DNA of 64,000 nucleotides from Bacteroidota bacterium (GTDB lineage: Bacteria; Bacteroidota; Bacteroidia; NS11-12g; UBA9320), in the NCBI GenBank assembly GCA_024679565.1, contig JAIBDD010000008.1, positions 1 through 64,000 of the forward strand, written 5' to 3'. Position 1 is the stretch's first letter; each line of letters begins with the position of its first letter. Positions 1 to 9,205 of this stretch are shown piece after piece. The notes beneath the pieces were generated by a model that did no database searches, was not told where the DNA came from, and worked only from the letters and a program-made list of their open reading frames with translations. The translations under genes and the position numbers were made by a program.

Positions 1-114
1 ACTCGAACAACGACATTTAATTAAACTAAGAACAATGCAAAAAAGAAGAAAGCAACACCTGTTGCAAAGATTAAATTTATGACTTAATTTTCACTATCTC
101 TGGTAAACATTAGT

Positions 115-1725
115 TTGAAGACTTACAAACCCGGCTTATTCCCAGGAACTTATATAGACACAGTGGTTGCCGTATCTGGTGGTTACAACTTACTTTTATT
201 GGTAAAAGTAGAAGTGTTGGCAACGGCACCGAGTTGGGTGACAAACACCTTCGATGCGTCTAAATACAAGTACAGTATGAACGCTATTTTACAGTTCAGT
301 ACGGACGACTCTGACGACTCTATTTCAAGTGACGTTAGAGACGTTATTGGAGTGTTTAGAGGCAAAGAATTGGTTGGCAAAGGGGCAATTCAATATATAC
401 CAGGATTACGCAAGTACTTGGCTTTTGTAACGATATATAGTGATTCGGCTGATTCAGATTCTTTGAATTTTAGAATCTGGGATGCAACGCCTGGGGTGCA
501 TTATTTAGCCAAGGAAACGACGATATTTAAAAATAACACCCTACTGGGTCAATCACAATCCCCATATATTTTACATACTAATGGGGTGTATCAAACATTG
601 CGCTTTAACAAAGGATGGAACTGGTTTAGCTTATATGTCAACACGAATACAAGTGCACCAGATGACTTATTCTTAGACTTGTCTAAAGATTCAATGACGG
701 TCATTAAAAATCGGGATAACTACGCTCAATACCATACCACAGGCTGGTCGAACGAAATAACAACCTTGGATGAAGGTTTGGGTTATATGATTCATGTACC
801 CCAAAACGACACCATCGAAGTGTATGGTACCATTGCGGATAATGGCAGTATTCAAGTGGCTGGAAATGGAGACTGGTCGTGGGTAGGATCTGGAGACGCC
901 TTGGGGTCAACGATTGCATCAAAAATGAAAGACCTGAAACAAAGCGATGGAGACATTATCAAATCACAAACGGAATTTGCGGTGTACGACGCATCATCAA
1001 CAAGTTGGATAGGCAGCTTAAATTATTTAGAGCCAGGAGATGGGTATAAAATCAAAACGAATATTCCTGGAGCGATAAAAACCAAAAAGTTATTTAAAAC
1101 CTTGCCGCCATGGGAAATGGATTACAATGGTTTTGAATACAATATGAACGTAACGGCAGAGTTGGTTAAAAACAACAAGCGAATTGATGATAACCATTGC
1201 CTAATAGGGGCATTTGTTGATGGCAAGTGCCATGGAGTCGGCCAGCCGAAATATTCGGACGTATTGGGACGATTCATTATCTACTTAACGGCTTTTGGTG
1301 ATACATCGAACATTGGTAAATCTATTGAATTGAAACTATATGATACTGACCTCGGTCAAGAGGTAAGTGCGATGCATGCTCCAATCAGCTTTGCAACGGA
1401 TGGAATACTTGGAACTATCGGTGATCCTTTGGAGGTTGATTTGGGTAATGTTAATATCGAAGAACAACAATTGAATACAAACCAAATGTCTTGCTTCCCG
1501 AACCCATTTGATGAATCGTTTACTGTTGCGATCAATGCAAACGGTATGAATTCGAATATTTGGTTAACGGATTTAACAGGACGCAAAGTGCAACAAATTT
1601 ACACTGGAGTATTGCCGGTATCAGGAAGGCTTACTATTCAGACAGAAGACTTAGCCAGTGGTTTATATTTCTGTGTTGCCGTTGTAGACGGGGTTAAAAT
1701 GACTCAAAAAATTGTGAAAGAATAG
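115..1725 (+). CDS. T9SS type A sorting domain-containing secreted protein (5' end uncertain)
   Basis: C-terminal sorting domain 'CFPNPFDESFTVAI...LTDLTGRKVQQIY...LASGLYFCVAVVDGVKMTQKIVKE'. Two copies of a similar module ('YKYSMNAIL...VIGVFRGKELVGKG...NFRIWDA' and 'FEYNMNVTAEL...LIGAFVDGKCHGVGQP...ELKLYDT'). No ATG or signal peptide at the 5' end; the ORF-track start is TTG. Confidence 0.75.
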   Translation: MKTYKPGLFPGTYIDTVVAVSGGYNLLLLVKVEVLATAPSWVTNTFDASKYKYSMNAILQFSTDDSDDSISSDVRDVIGVFRGKELVGKGAIQYIPGLRKYLAFVTIYSDSADSDSLNFRIWDATPGVHYLAKETTIFKNNTLLGQSQSPYILHTNGVYQTLRFNKGWNWFSLYVNTNTSAPDDLFLDLSKDSMTVIKNRDNYAQYHTTGWSNEITTLDEGLGYMIHVPQNDTIEVYGTIADNGSIQVAGNGDWSWVGSGDALGSTIASKMKDLKQSDGDIIKSQTEFAVYDASSTSWIGSLNYLEPGDGYKIKTNIPGAIKTKKLFKTLPPWEMDYNGFEYNMNVTAELVKNNKRIDDNHCLIGAFVDGKCHGVGQPKYSDVLGRFIIYLTAFGDTSNIGKSIELKLYDTDLGQEVSAMHAPISFATDGILGTIGDPLEVDLGNVNIEEQQLNTNQMSCFPNPFDESFTVAINANGMNSNIWLTDLTGRKVQQIYTGVLPVSGRLTIQTEDLASGLYFCVAVVDGVKMTQKIVKE

Positions 1726-1731
1726 ATTATT

Positions 1732-1765
1732 AAACCTCTTAGCATAACTGCTGGGAGGTTTTTTT
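1732..1765 (+). terminator. Rho-independent terminator between convergent genes
   Basis: Inverted repeat AAACCTC (1732-1738) / GAGGTTT (1755-1761) followed by a T run, just after the stop codon at 1725. Confidence 0.7.
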
Positions 1766-2654
1766 AAGACGGGTCAAAGCAATCTTCATCCACAAGCTCG
1801 ACTTCAATGGTTACATGCTCAAAACCATACTTCTTGACGATTGCCTTTAATTCTTCTTTCACCTTTGCCAACACCAGAAGGGATTCGATAGATTTTAGTT
1901 TTACATGCGTTGAAAACACATGGTGTTCCCCTTCCAACGACCATACATGCGTGTGATGTACGTTTTCTACAAACTTAGTTTTGAGTAAATCTTGTTCAAT
2001 TTCAGTTACATCTATATCTACAGGAGTGCCTTGTAAAAACAGAAACGTAGTTTCTTTTAAGCGCTTAAATACATTCCATACAATGTACAGTGTAATGCAT
2101 AATGAAAGTACAGGATCTAAGTATGGGATATGTTTAAAATGCAACACAACTCCAACAATAAGTATAGCCACCCAGCCCAACACATCTTCAATTAGGTGCC
2201 ACGAAATGACTTTTTCGTTCATGGTTTTGCCACCACTTAATCGCCACGCAGCATAACCATTAACTGCTATTCCTACTAAGGCAAACAAAACCATTCCTTC
2301 TGCATTAGATTCTTCGGGGTTTTGCAGCCGGCCTATCGCTTCATACACGATAAAAACAGAACTGGCAAGAATTACAACGGAGTTAATTGCCGCCCCCAAT
2401 AGCGAGAAACGAGCATAACCAAAGGAGTATTTCTTGTCTGGCTTTTGTTTCGACTTTTTATCTAAATACCACGACAGACCCAGCGACATGCTGTCCCCCA
2501 TGTCGTGCACTGCGTCAGAAATAATGGCGATACTGTTTACATACAACCCTGCGAACACCTCCAAAATGGTAAAACCAAGATTCAGGAAGAAGGCAACCTT
2601 TAGGTTTTTATTTGAATGTTCGTGATGCTGTCCCACAGTAATGAATATCTCCAC
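1764..2654 (-). CDS. Cation diffusion facilitator family transporter
   Basis: Multi-TM protein with 'IAIISDAVHDMGDSMSLGLSWYLD' (HxxxD-type metal site) and 'HTHVWSLEGEHHVFSTHVKL' cytoplasmic domain, typical of CDF/CzcD proteins. Confidence 0.9.
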   Translation of the reverse strand: MEIFITVGQHHEHSNKNLKVAFFLNLGFTILEVFAGLYVNSIAIISDAVHDMGDSMSLGLSWYLDKKSKQKPDKKYSFGYARFSLLGAAINSVVILASSVFIVYEAIGRLQNPEESNAEGMVLFALVGIAVNGYAAWRLSGGKTMNEKVISWHLIEDVLGWVAILIVGVVLHFKHIPYLDPVLSLCITLYIVWNVFKRLKETTFLFLQGTPVDIDVTEIEQDLLKTKFVENVHHTHVWSLEGEHHVFSTHVKLKSIESLLVLAKVKEELKAIVKKYGFEHVTIEVELVDEDCFDPS

Positions 2655-2861
2655 GAGTATAAATAATTATCGCTACTCCAGTGCCAATTGGGACTAATCA
2701 AGAGAAGGTTTGACGCTTATTTAGAATGATAAAAGGCATTTCGCAAATGTTTATCCCCCTTAAAATCAATTAGATATAAAAAATATTTAAAATTTCATGC
2801 AACCATGAACAACCGTGGAAGACTAACAATGTGAAAGAAACAAATACTTAAAAACACTTTT

Positions 2862-4772
2862 ATGAAGAAATCAATCACACAGCGTTTAGGAATACTAGGT
2901 AAACCTATTCTGCTCTTATTAATGGCGGCTCTATTTTGGCCAGCTCAAGCATCAGCAACACATTGTATTGATACCTTAGATTTTGAATTTTCAATTGACA
3001 ATAACAGTCGAACGGTAAAATTTGAATCTATTGTGTCAAGCGACGCAAAAGCGTTAAAATGGGATTTTGGAGATGGCTCAACCTCGAGTGCAGCAAATGT
3101 TAAACACAAGTTTGACTCAGCGGGCTACCATAAAGTTTGCTTAACGGCATATGGATATGATAGCATTAATAAAACGCGATGTTCAACCACGGTTTGCAAA
3201 CGATTCAAAATTATTGATTGTAATCAATTGAAAGCGGATTTCAGCATTACAACTAGCGATCTTTCTGCAAAATTTGAGGCGAAATCGAATAGTAAAACCG
3301 TAGTATATGGTTGGACCTTTGGTGATAATAACACAGCAAGAGGACAAGCCGTAAAACACACGTATAAAAAAGAAGGCAGTTACAAGGTATGTTTAGTTGC
3401 AAAAGACACAGTAACCGGATGTGTAACGCGCGTTTGTAAGGGTGTTAAAGTGGAAGACCCATGTAACTTAAAAGTTGATTTTGAATGGAAGGCAGATGGC
3501 TTATCCATTAAAGCTGTAGGAAAATCTAATTCTAAAAATGCGGTGTATGGCTGGATTTTTGGAGACGGAAATTCGGACCGTGGAGATGAAGTAAAACACA
3601 CCTATGCGAAAGCAGGTAAATACACACTATGCTTTGTTGCTAAAGACACTGTAACGGGCTGTGTAGCGCGAAAATGTGTGGATATTAAGGTTGAAAAGCC
3701 ATGTCGACTAAAGGCTGACTTTGAGTTCGCACAAGATGGAAACGACTTTAAATTCAGAGCAAAAGCATCTGATACAAATGCCCGTTTTGTATGGAATTTC
3801 GGCGACGGACAAACAGCGACTGGAGCCACAACCAAGCACTCTTACAAAAAGCCAGGAACATACGAAGTGTGTGTTACGGTTTATTCGAAGAACGCCACAA
3901 CTACAAATTCAGGATGTAGGGTTAAAGTATGTAAAAGGGTAGTCGTGAAACGCGATTGTAACTTAAAAGCAGACTTTAAATACAAAACAGACCGAAGAAA
4001 AATCGCAGTTAAAGGCGAGTCTAACGAGTCAGGCGTATTGTACTTCTGGTCGTGGGGCGATGGTACGTCAAGCACAGGTCAAACAGCTAAACACAAATAC
4101 AAAAAAGAAGGTGTTTATGAAGTTTGTTTAATCGTATTCAATCCAAAAACTAAGTGTAAAGTTTGTGTGTGCAAGCGCGTGAAAATTGAAAAGCCATGTA
4201 AGCTAAGAGCGAAAATGAAGTACACGATTAGCGATAATAAGATGAAGTTTAAAGCACGAAGCAATAGCAAAAATGTTGTTTATGGATGGAGTTTTGGTGA
4301 TGGAGATTACCAAAGAGGCAATCCGGTAAGACACGCATATAGCAAGCCAGGAGTTTATAAAGTAATGCTAACGGCTAAAGATACGGTTACGGGTTGTGTT
4401 GTTACAATTAGCAAACGATTGATCATTAATCCAAATGCGCGTCGTAAAACAACGGCTACAATTCCTGGAGTTGGTCAAACGCAGTCGTCTACTACGGCAC
4501 AAACAATGGACGTTCAAAACCTTCAAGCGCCAAATGCAGATTGGTCTGCAATGGCATATCCAGTGCCTGCGAATAGCCAAGTGGACTTTACAGCGGATAA
4601 AAACCTAGCAAGTGTTAAGGTGTTTACCGCAGGAGGAGCTGAGGTTTTATCAACGGACTTAACCACAAATGAAAATCTTGATATCACTTCACTACCTACA
4701 GGCTACTATTTTGCCCATTTAACTGCGGCAGATGGCAGCGTGAAAATTGTCAAGTTCGTAAAAAGCGAATAA
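2862..4772 (+). CDS. PKD-repeat protein with T9SS sorting domain
   Basis: Signal peptide, six PKD-like repeats (WxFGDG...KHTYxKxGxYxVCL), C-terminal 'AYPVPANSQVDFTADKNLASVKVFTAGGAEVLSTDL...LPTGYYFAHLTAADGSVKIVKFVKSE'. Confidence 0.9.
   Translation: MKKSITQRLGILGKPILLLLMAALFWPAQASATHCIDTLDFEFSIDNNSRTVKFESIVSSDAKALKWDFGDGSTSSAANVKHKFDSAGYHKVCLTAYGYDSINKTRCSTTVCKRFKIIDCNQLKADFSITTSDLSAKFEAKSNSKTVVYGWTFGDNNTARGQAVKHTYKKEGSYKVCLVAKDTVTGCVTRVCKGVKVEDPCNLKVDFEWKADGLSIKAVGKSNSKNAVYGWIFGDGNSDRGDEVKHTYAKAGKYTLCFVAKDTVTGCVARKCVDIKVEKPCRLKADFEFAQDGNDFKFRAKASDTNARFVWNFGDGQTATGATTKHSYKKPGTYEVCVTVYSKNATTTNSGCRVKVCKRVVVKRDCNLKADFKYKTDRRKIAVKGESNESGVLYFWSWGDGTSSTGQTAKHKYKKEGVYEVCLIVFNPKTKCKVCVCKRVKIEKPCKLRAKMKYTISDNKMKFKARSNSKNVVYGWSFGDGDYQRGNPVRHAYSKPGVYKVMLTAKDTVTGCVVTISKRLIINPNARRKTTATIPGVGQTQSSTTAQTMDVQNLQAPNADWSAMAYPVPANSQVDFTADKNLASVKVFTAGGAEVLSTDLTTNENLDITSLPTGYYFAHLTAADGSVKIVKFVKSE
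2958..4440 (+). repeat. Six tandem PKD-type repeats of about 80 aa within the coding sequence
   Basis: Repeated pattern 'PCxLKADF...YGWxFGDG...KHTYKKxGxYKVCLVAKDTVTGCVxRxCKxVKVE'. Confidence 0.85.
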
Positions 4773-4792
4773 GACCATTTATTTTTCTTGAG

Positions 4793-4820
4793 AAAAGCCC
4801 CGACAATTGTTGGGGCTTTT
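4793..4820 (+). terminator. Strong intrinsic terminator
   Basis: Near-perfect hairpin AAAAGCCCCGACAA/TTGTTGGGGCTTTT followed by T's, just downstream of the 4772 stop. Confidence 0.85.
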
Positions 4821-4860
4821 TCTGTTAAAACAGAATAATGATCCTACAAACTACTGGCGT

Positions 4861-4868
4861 TATATTTG
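4861..4868 (+). promoter_or_regulatory. Candidate Bacteroidota -7 box TATATTTG
   Basis: Exact TAnnTTTG, 3 nt before ATG 4872; no clear -33 element seen. Confidence 0.35.
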
Positions 4869-4871
4869 AGT

Positions 4872-5996
4872 ATGTCTAAAACATTTTTAAGATTCACCTA
4901 TAGCACAATGCTTGTGCTTTTTTTATTTGTTGTTGGATGTAAAGACGATGATGGTGTTATTAATAATCCAGGCGGCGATGACAATACTAGTTCGTTATAC
5001 TTTCCACCAACTTCTGGCGACACATGGCAAACACACACTCCAGAATCTCTTGGGTGGGACACAAGTAAAATTGATGCGTTATACAACTTTCTAGATGACG
5101 GTAGTACACGTGCTTTTCTAGTTTTGAAAGATGGAAAAATTGTGCTTGAGCATTATGCCGGTAAGGACATTTTGAAGATTAGCGACTTTACCAAAAACTC
5201 CAAATGGTACTGGGCTTCTGCTGGAAAAACACTCACGTCCTTTTTGGTTGGACAGGCGCAAGCGGATGGATATGTAAAACTGGATGACAAGTCGTCTACG
5301 CATATGGGAAAATGGACGTCGATGACCAAGGAACAAGAAGACAAAATTACCATTCGACATCAACTAACTATGAGTAGCGGTTTGGATGATAGTGGAAACG
5401 CAGACTGCACCGATCAAAGTTGTTTAACGTATAAGGCTGATCCTGGTGCACGATGGGCATACCAGAATGCTCCTTACACGCTATTGGATAGTGTAATTCA
5501 AGCGGCAACACAACAGGATTTCGATGACTATTTCAACAAAAGACTTAGAGACCCCATTGGGATGGATGGCGATTGGACGTATTTAGATTATAACCATGTT
5601 TATTTCAGTACCGCAAGGTCAATGGCCCGTTTCGGTATACTAGTTCTAAATGAAGGAAAATGGAATGAAACTGTTTTGCTTGATGACGCTCAATACATAA
5701 AAGACATGGTGAACACATCACAAGACATCAATAAATCGTATGGTTATTTGTGGTGGCTTAATGGCAAATCATCGCACATGCTTCCCGGTTTACAACTAGA
5801 AATAAGGAAACCATTATCCGAAAACGCCCCTAGTGATATGGTTTCAGGCTTAGGTAAAAATGGCCAATTCTTAAACGTGGTTCCTAGTCAAAATTTAATT
5901 GTCATTCGTATGGGCGACAACCCTGATAATGCATTGGTACCAGCTAAGTTTTTAGACGAAATGTGGGAGAAGTTAAACAGGGTTATTAAACCGTAA
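4872..5996 (+). CDS. Serine hydrolase (beta-lactamase/penicillin-binding protein superfamily) lipoprotein
   Basis: Lipobox 'LFLFVVGCKDDD'; 'WYWASAGKTLTSFLVGQA' (SxxK-like SAGK), 'WAYQNAPYTLL' (YxN). ORF track starts at TTG 4866; ATG 4872 preferred. Confidence 0.85.
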   Translation: MSKTFLRFTYSTMLVLFLFVVGCKDDDGVINNPGGDDNTSSLYFPPTSGDTWQTHTPESLGWDTSKIDALYNFLDDGSTRAFLVLKDGKIVLEHYAGKDILKISDFTKNSKWYWASAGKTLTSFLVGQAQADGYVKLDDKSSTHMGKWTSMTKEQEDKITIRHQLTMSSGLDDSGNADCTDQSCLTYKADPGARWAYQNAPYTLLDSVIQAATQQDFDDYFNKRLRDPIGMDGDWTYLDYNHVYFSTARSMARFGILVLNEGKWNETVLLDDAQYIKDMVNTSQDINKSYGYLWWLNGKSSHMLPGLQLEIRKPLSENAPSDMVSGLGKNGQFLNVVPSQNLIVIRMGDNPDNALVPAKFLDEMWEKLNRVIKP

Positions 5997-6035
5997 AAAC
6001 AAGGTTTACCTCAAAAGACTAGATTTGCGGCAATA

Positions 6036-6740
6036 ATGGACCCAATCCTCAACCCAACGGTATTTGTAGGCAGTTTTGAATGGCGCGAACCGGTTACAAC
6101 GCTTACAGACTTTTTAGTCGCTATAGTGTGCTGGACGGGATATTATTTCTTTTCCAGTGAAAAAGGAAATGCATCACCAAGTTATCCGTGGTTTAAAAAG
6201 TACTTTTTAATTTTCGCCATTGGCATGACCAGCGCTGCCTGGTTAGGACATGGGTTACAAGCCTATGTAACTCCGAATGTTAAGATTATTGGCTGGGCTT
6301 GCGGGGCAACGGGATTGATGTTTTTGCAATTGGGAAGTTTACGACTGATAGAAAAACAGTTACCCCAAAAGGCGAAAAAACTGTTGCCGAAATGGTTTAA
6401 TCTTCAATGGATATTGGCCATTAGTTTGATGTTCTACTTCCTTTCGAGTGGAATAGAAACGGCATTTAAGGTAACTCAAATCAATTCTGTAATAGCACTT
6501 TGGGGGTTTGTACTGCCAATGCAGGTTTTTTCTTACTACAAACTAAAAAACAAGACCAGCAAAATTGTGATCATCGCTTTATTATACAGTGTAATTCCAG
6601 GTGTTGTCTACAGCACTCAGCTGAGCGTCTCAAATTGGTTTAATTATCACGATATTAGTCATGTATTAATGGCCATTTTCATGACTATGATGTTTTTAGG
6701 TTTATACCACCTCACCAAGCCAAACAATACGTTTGAATGA
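6036..6740 (+). CDS. Multi-pass membrane protein, possibly CREST-like
   Basis: About 7 hydrophobic segments; conserved-looking polar motifs 'TSAAWLGHG' and 'WFNYHDISHVLMAIFM' inside TM segments. Confidence 0.5.
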   Translation: MDPILNPTVFVGSFEWREPVTTLTDFLVAIVCWTGYYFFSSEKGNASPSYPWFKKYFLIFAIGMTSAAWLGHGLQAYVTPNVKIIGWACGATGLMFLQLGSLRLIEKQLPQKAKKLLPKWFNLQWILAISLMFYFLSSGIETAFKVTQINSVIALWGFVLPMQVFSYYKLKNKTSKIVIIALLYSVIPGVVYSTQLSVSNWFNYHDISHVLMAIFMTMMFLGLYHLTKPNNTFE

Positions 6741-6777
6741 TTGTTGTCACATGACACAATTTAAGTGGGCTATTTTG

Positions 6778-6785
6778 TAGCTTTG
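6778..6785 (+). promoter_or_regulatory. Candidate -7 box TAGCTTTG
   Basis: Exact TAnnTTTG match 16 nt before ATG 6802. Confidence 0.4.
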
Positions 6786-6801
6786 CACAAAGTATAGAAC
6801 A

Positions 6802-8082
6802 ATGACAGCTAAAGGTTGGATCATCTTATTATCGGTTTTGGCAATCTTGATGATTATTGAGAAGATTGTTGCCATCCGAAAAAATGTAAATACCTATTCT
6901 TTCGCAGATTTCATGGCGAACTTGACCTGTGGTATTCTGGAAAGGGTTTTTGCTTTCTTTTGGCTTTATGTATTCTATGTGGCCTCCATGTGGGTGTTTG
7001 ACAACGTTACGCTATGGGAAATTCCTAAAAATCCCTTTACCTGGATTTTGGCCTTATTGGCAACAGACTTTTTAGCGTATTGGCACCACAGATTAAGCCA
7101 CGAAATAAACTTTTTATGGGCGGCCCATATTGTCCACCACCAAAGTGAAGACATAAACATATCTACCGTATTCCGGGTATCGTTTTTTGCTGTAATTAAC
7201 CGTTCGTTTTTCTTTATATGGCTTCCAGTAATCGGTTTTCATCCAGATTTTGCGGCAACAGCAATCTTATTTGTTGGCGCATTTCAGTTTGTTACCCATA
7301 GTCGTGTTGTTGGGAAATTAGGGTTCTTGGAAAAAATATTTTCAACGCCCTCAAACCACCGCGTGCATCATGCAAGAAATGAGAAGTATATCGACCATAA
7401 CTATGGCCATGTCTTTATGATTTGGGACAAAATGTTTGGCACCTATACCCCAGAGGAAGAGGAACCAGATTATGGGATAACCACAGGTTTTGAAAGCGAG
7501 AATGCATACAATTCAAACTTTTTCTATTGGAAAGGTTTATTTAAACGTGCAAGCATGGCATCTAGCTACAAAGACAAAATCAAATTGTTTTTCGCTAAAC
7601 CGGAATGGACGCCAAAAGACGTTGGGCACCTCCCATCACAGTTTAAAACGGACGAAGAAGGAAATCGTTTGACGCACAGCACACCCATATCAAAACCATT
7701 TGGTATGTACTTATTGATCAATACGCTCATGACCTTGGCGCTTTTTATATCACTTTTCGCCATCATTGATGACCCTAAACGTTCGTTGTTCAAGGACCTA
7801 ATAGAAAACAAACAATTACTAGTTCTTGTACTAACAATTTTATTTTCAGTTTTTGTTCACGGTAGATTATTGGACAATAAAACCGGTGGCAAGATTCTCG
7901 ACACGTTAAGGTTAATTCTTTTGGCCGTTGCGTTGCCATTTATTTTTACTGGAACAGAAATAACAGCATGGGTTCAGCCAGCTGCGTGGGCGTTTTCTGC
8001 CATAATGGTTGTGTGGTTATGGCTAAGCAATAAAACGCACCTAAACCAAGCGTTAGGGAAGCTTAAAGCCCAAGGAGTCTAA
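6802..8082 (+). CDS. Sterol desaturase / fatty acid hydroxylase superfamily membrane protein, AGMO (TMEM195)-like
   Basis: Eight-histidine di-iron motifs 'HHRLSHE', 'HHQSEDIN', 'NHRVHHARNEKYIDHNYGHVFMIWDKMFGTY'; C-terminal extra TM region. Confidence 0.85.
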   Translation: MTAKGWIILLSVLAILMIIEKIVAIRKNVNTYSFADFMANLTCGILERVFAFFWLYVFYVASMWVFDNVTLWEIPKNPFTWILALLATDFLAYWHHRLSHEINFLWAAHIVHHQSEDINISTVFRVSFFAVINRSFFFIWLPVIGFHPDFAATAILFVGAFQFVTHSRVVGKLGFLEKIFSTPSNHRVHHARNEKYIDHNYGHVFMIWDKMFGTYTPEEEEPDYGITTGFESENAYNSNFFYWKGLFKRASMASSYKDKIKLFFAKPEWTPKDVGHLPSQFKTDEEGNRLTHSTPISKPFGMYLLINTLMTLALFISLFAIIDDPKRSLFKDLIENKQLLVLVLTILFSVFVHGRLLDNKTGGKILDTLRLILLAVALPFIFTGTEITAWVQPAAWAFSAIMVVWLWLSNKTHLNQALGKLKAQGV

Positions 8083-8664
8083 TAGACTATTTTCTGAATA
8101 ATACTGTACCGACACATCAAGAGGTATGTCCACCTCTGGTTGATCGAGGGAGTTTGTTTTTTCTTTTTCAATTGCCTCTAAAACATCGCCTCCTTTAATA
8201 AGCATACCAAAAATCATATAGTTGCTATCCAATTGAGGTAAGCCCTGTTCTTTGCAAACAATGTAAAACTGACAAGCGTTTGACTGCTTGCCAGGGTTAT
8301 CATCACGACCCATTCCAAGAGCGCCATAGCTATGACCAATACTATCATGAAGTTCTGGGTCCAGTAAAAAAGGGGAGTTTTCGAAATATTGGACTGAGTC
8401 AGGACAACCACCTTGGACAACAAAGTTTCGCACCACACGATTGAAGGTAAATTGATTATAGTGTTTGGCTCTGGCAAGCTCAATAAATTTCTCTTTGTGA
8501 ACAGGTGTTTCGTTGTACAACCAAAAGTGCATGTCACCCAAGCGTGTGGAAACCACACCAATGGGGTAGGTCGTTTCGCTTTTCACATCTGGGCTATCAG
8601 TGTCTTTACACGCGGTTAGCCCTAAAACTACAGACAAAAGCAGGCTTACATAATATCGTTCCAT
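8053..8664 (-). CDS. Cyclophilin-type peptidylprolyl isomerase, lipoprotein
   Basis: Lipobox 'VVLGLTACKD'; 'FNRVVRNFVVQGGCPD...GMGRDDNPGKQSNACQFYIVCKE'. Internal ATG at 8664 gives the signal peptide (track start 8685). Confidence 0.85.
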   Translation of the reverse strand: MERYYVSLLLSVVLGLTACKDTDSPDVKSETTYPIGVVSTRLGDMHFWLYNETPVHKEKFIELARAKHYNQFTFNRVVRNFVVQGGCPDSVQYFENSPFLLDPELHDSIGHSYGALGMGRDDNPGKQSNACQFYIVCKEQGLPQLDSNYMIFGMLIKGGDVLEAIEKEKTNSLDQPEVDIPLDVSVQYYSENSLLDSLGFKLP

Positions 8665-8728
8665 AAACACAAAGATTAGCAACATTATCAGGAATCAAAA
8701 TAGGAATTGATGTATACTTGGAACCAAA

Positions 8729-9205
8729 ATGGAGAAAACGCATATTCTTTTTGTTTGTCTTGGTAACATCTGTCGCTCACCAATGGCAGAAGGTTTATTC
8801 ATACATCTGATTGAGCAGGGCCACAATGCGTCACAATTTGTGGTAGACTCTGCAGGTACAGCTGGCTTCCACATTGGCTCCAAACCAGATAGTCGTATGG
8901 TGGAAACAGCAAAGTCTCACGAAGTTTCATTACCTAGCTTGGCGCGACAATTCGTTCAAGCAGATTTTGCAAACTTTGATTTTATCATTGCCATGGACGA
9001 AAGCAACGTAGAGAATATTGAAAGACTAAGACCACAAACCAACACAAGGGCTCAGGTGTTAAAAATGCGAGATTTTGACGAAATGGACAAAGGTGGTGAT
9101 GTGCCAGATCCATATTATGGCGGTTTAAACGGTTTTGAAAACGTTTACCAAATCCTACTGAATTGCAACAATCGTTTTATCGATTATCTAGAAAAAACAA
9201 AATGA
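8729..9205 (+). CDS. Low molecular weight protein-tyrosine phosphatase
   Basis: P-loop 'VCLGNICRSPMAEG' and 'VPDPYYGG' acid motif. Confidence 0.95.
   Translation: MEKTHILFVCLGNICRSPMAEGLFIHLIEQGHNASQFVVDSAGTAGFHIGSKPDSRMVETAKSHEVSLPSLARQFVQADFANFDFIIAMDESNVENIERLRPQTNTRAQVLKMRDFDEMDKGGDVPDPYYGGLNGFENVYQILLNCNNRFIDYLEKTK

Noticed and set aside
3380-4075. Minus-strand ORFs and plus-frame ORF 3721-3942 inside the PKD gene
   Set aside because: Shadow ORFs of a repetitive, well-supported coding sequence; no plausible products or start contexts.
2958-4440. PKD array as an assembly artefact or recent tandem duplication
   Set aside because: Repeats differ substantially at both protein and synonymous level.
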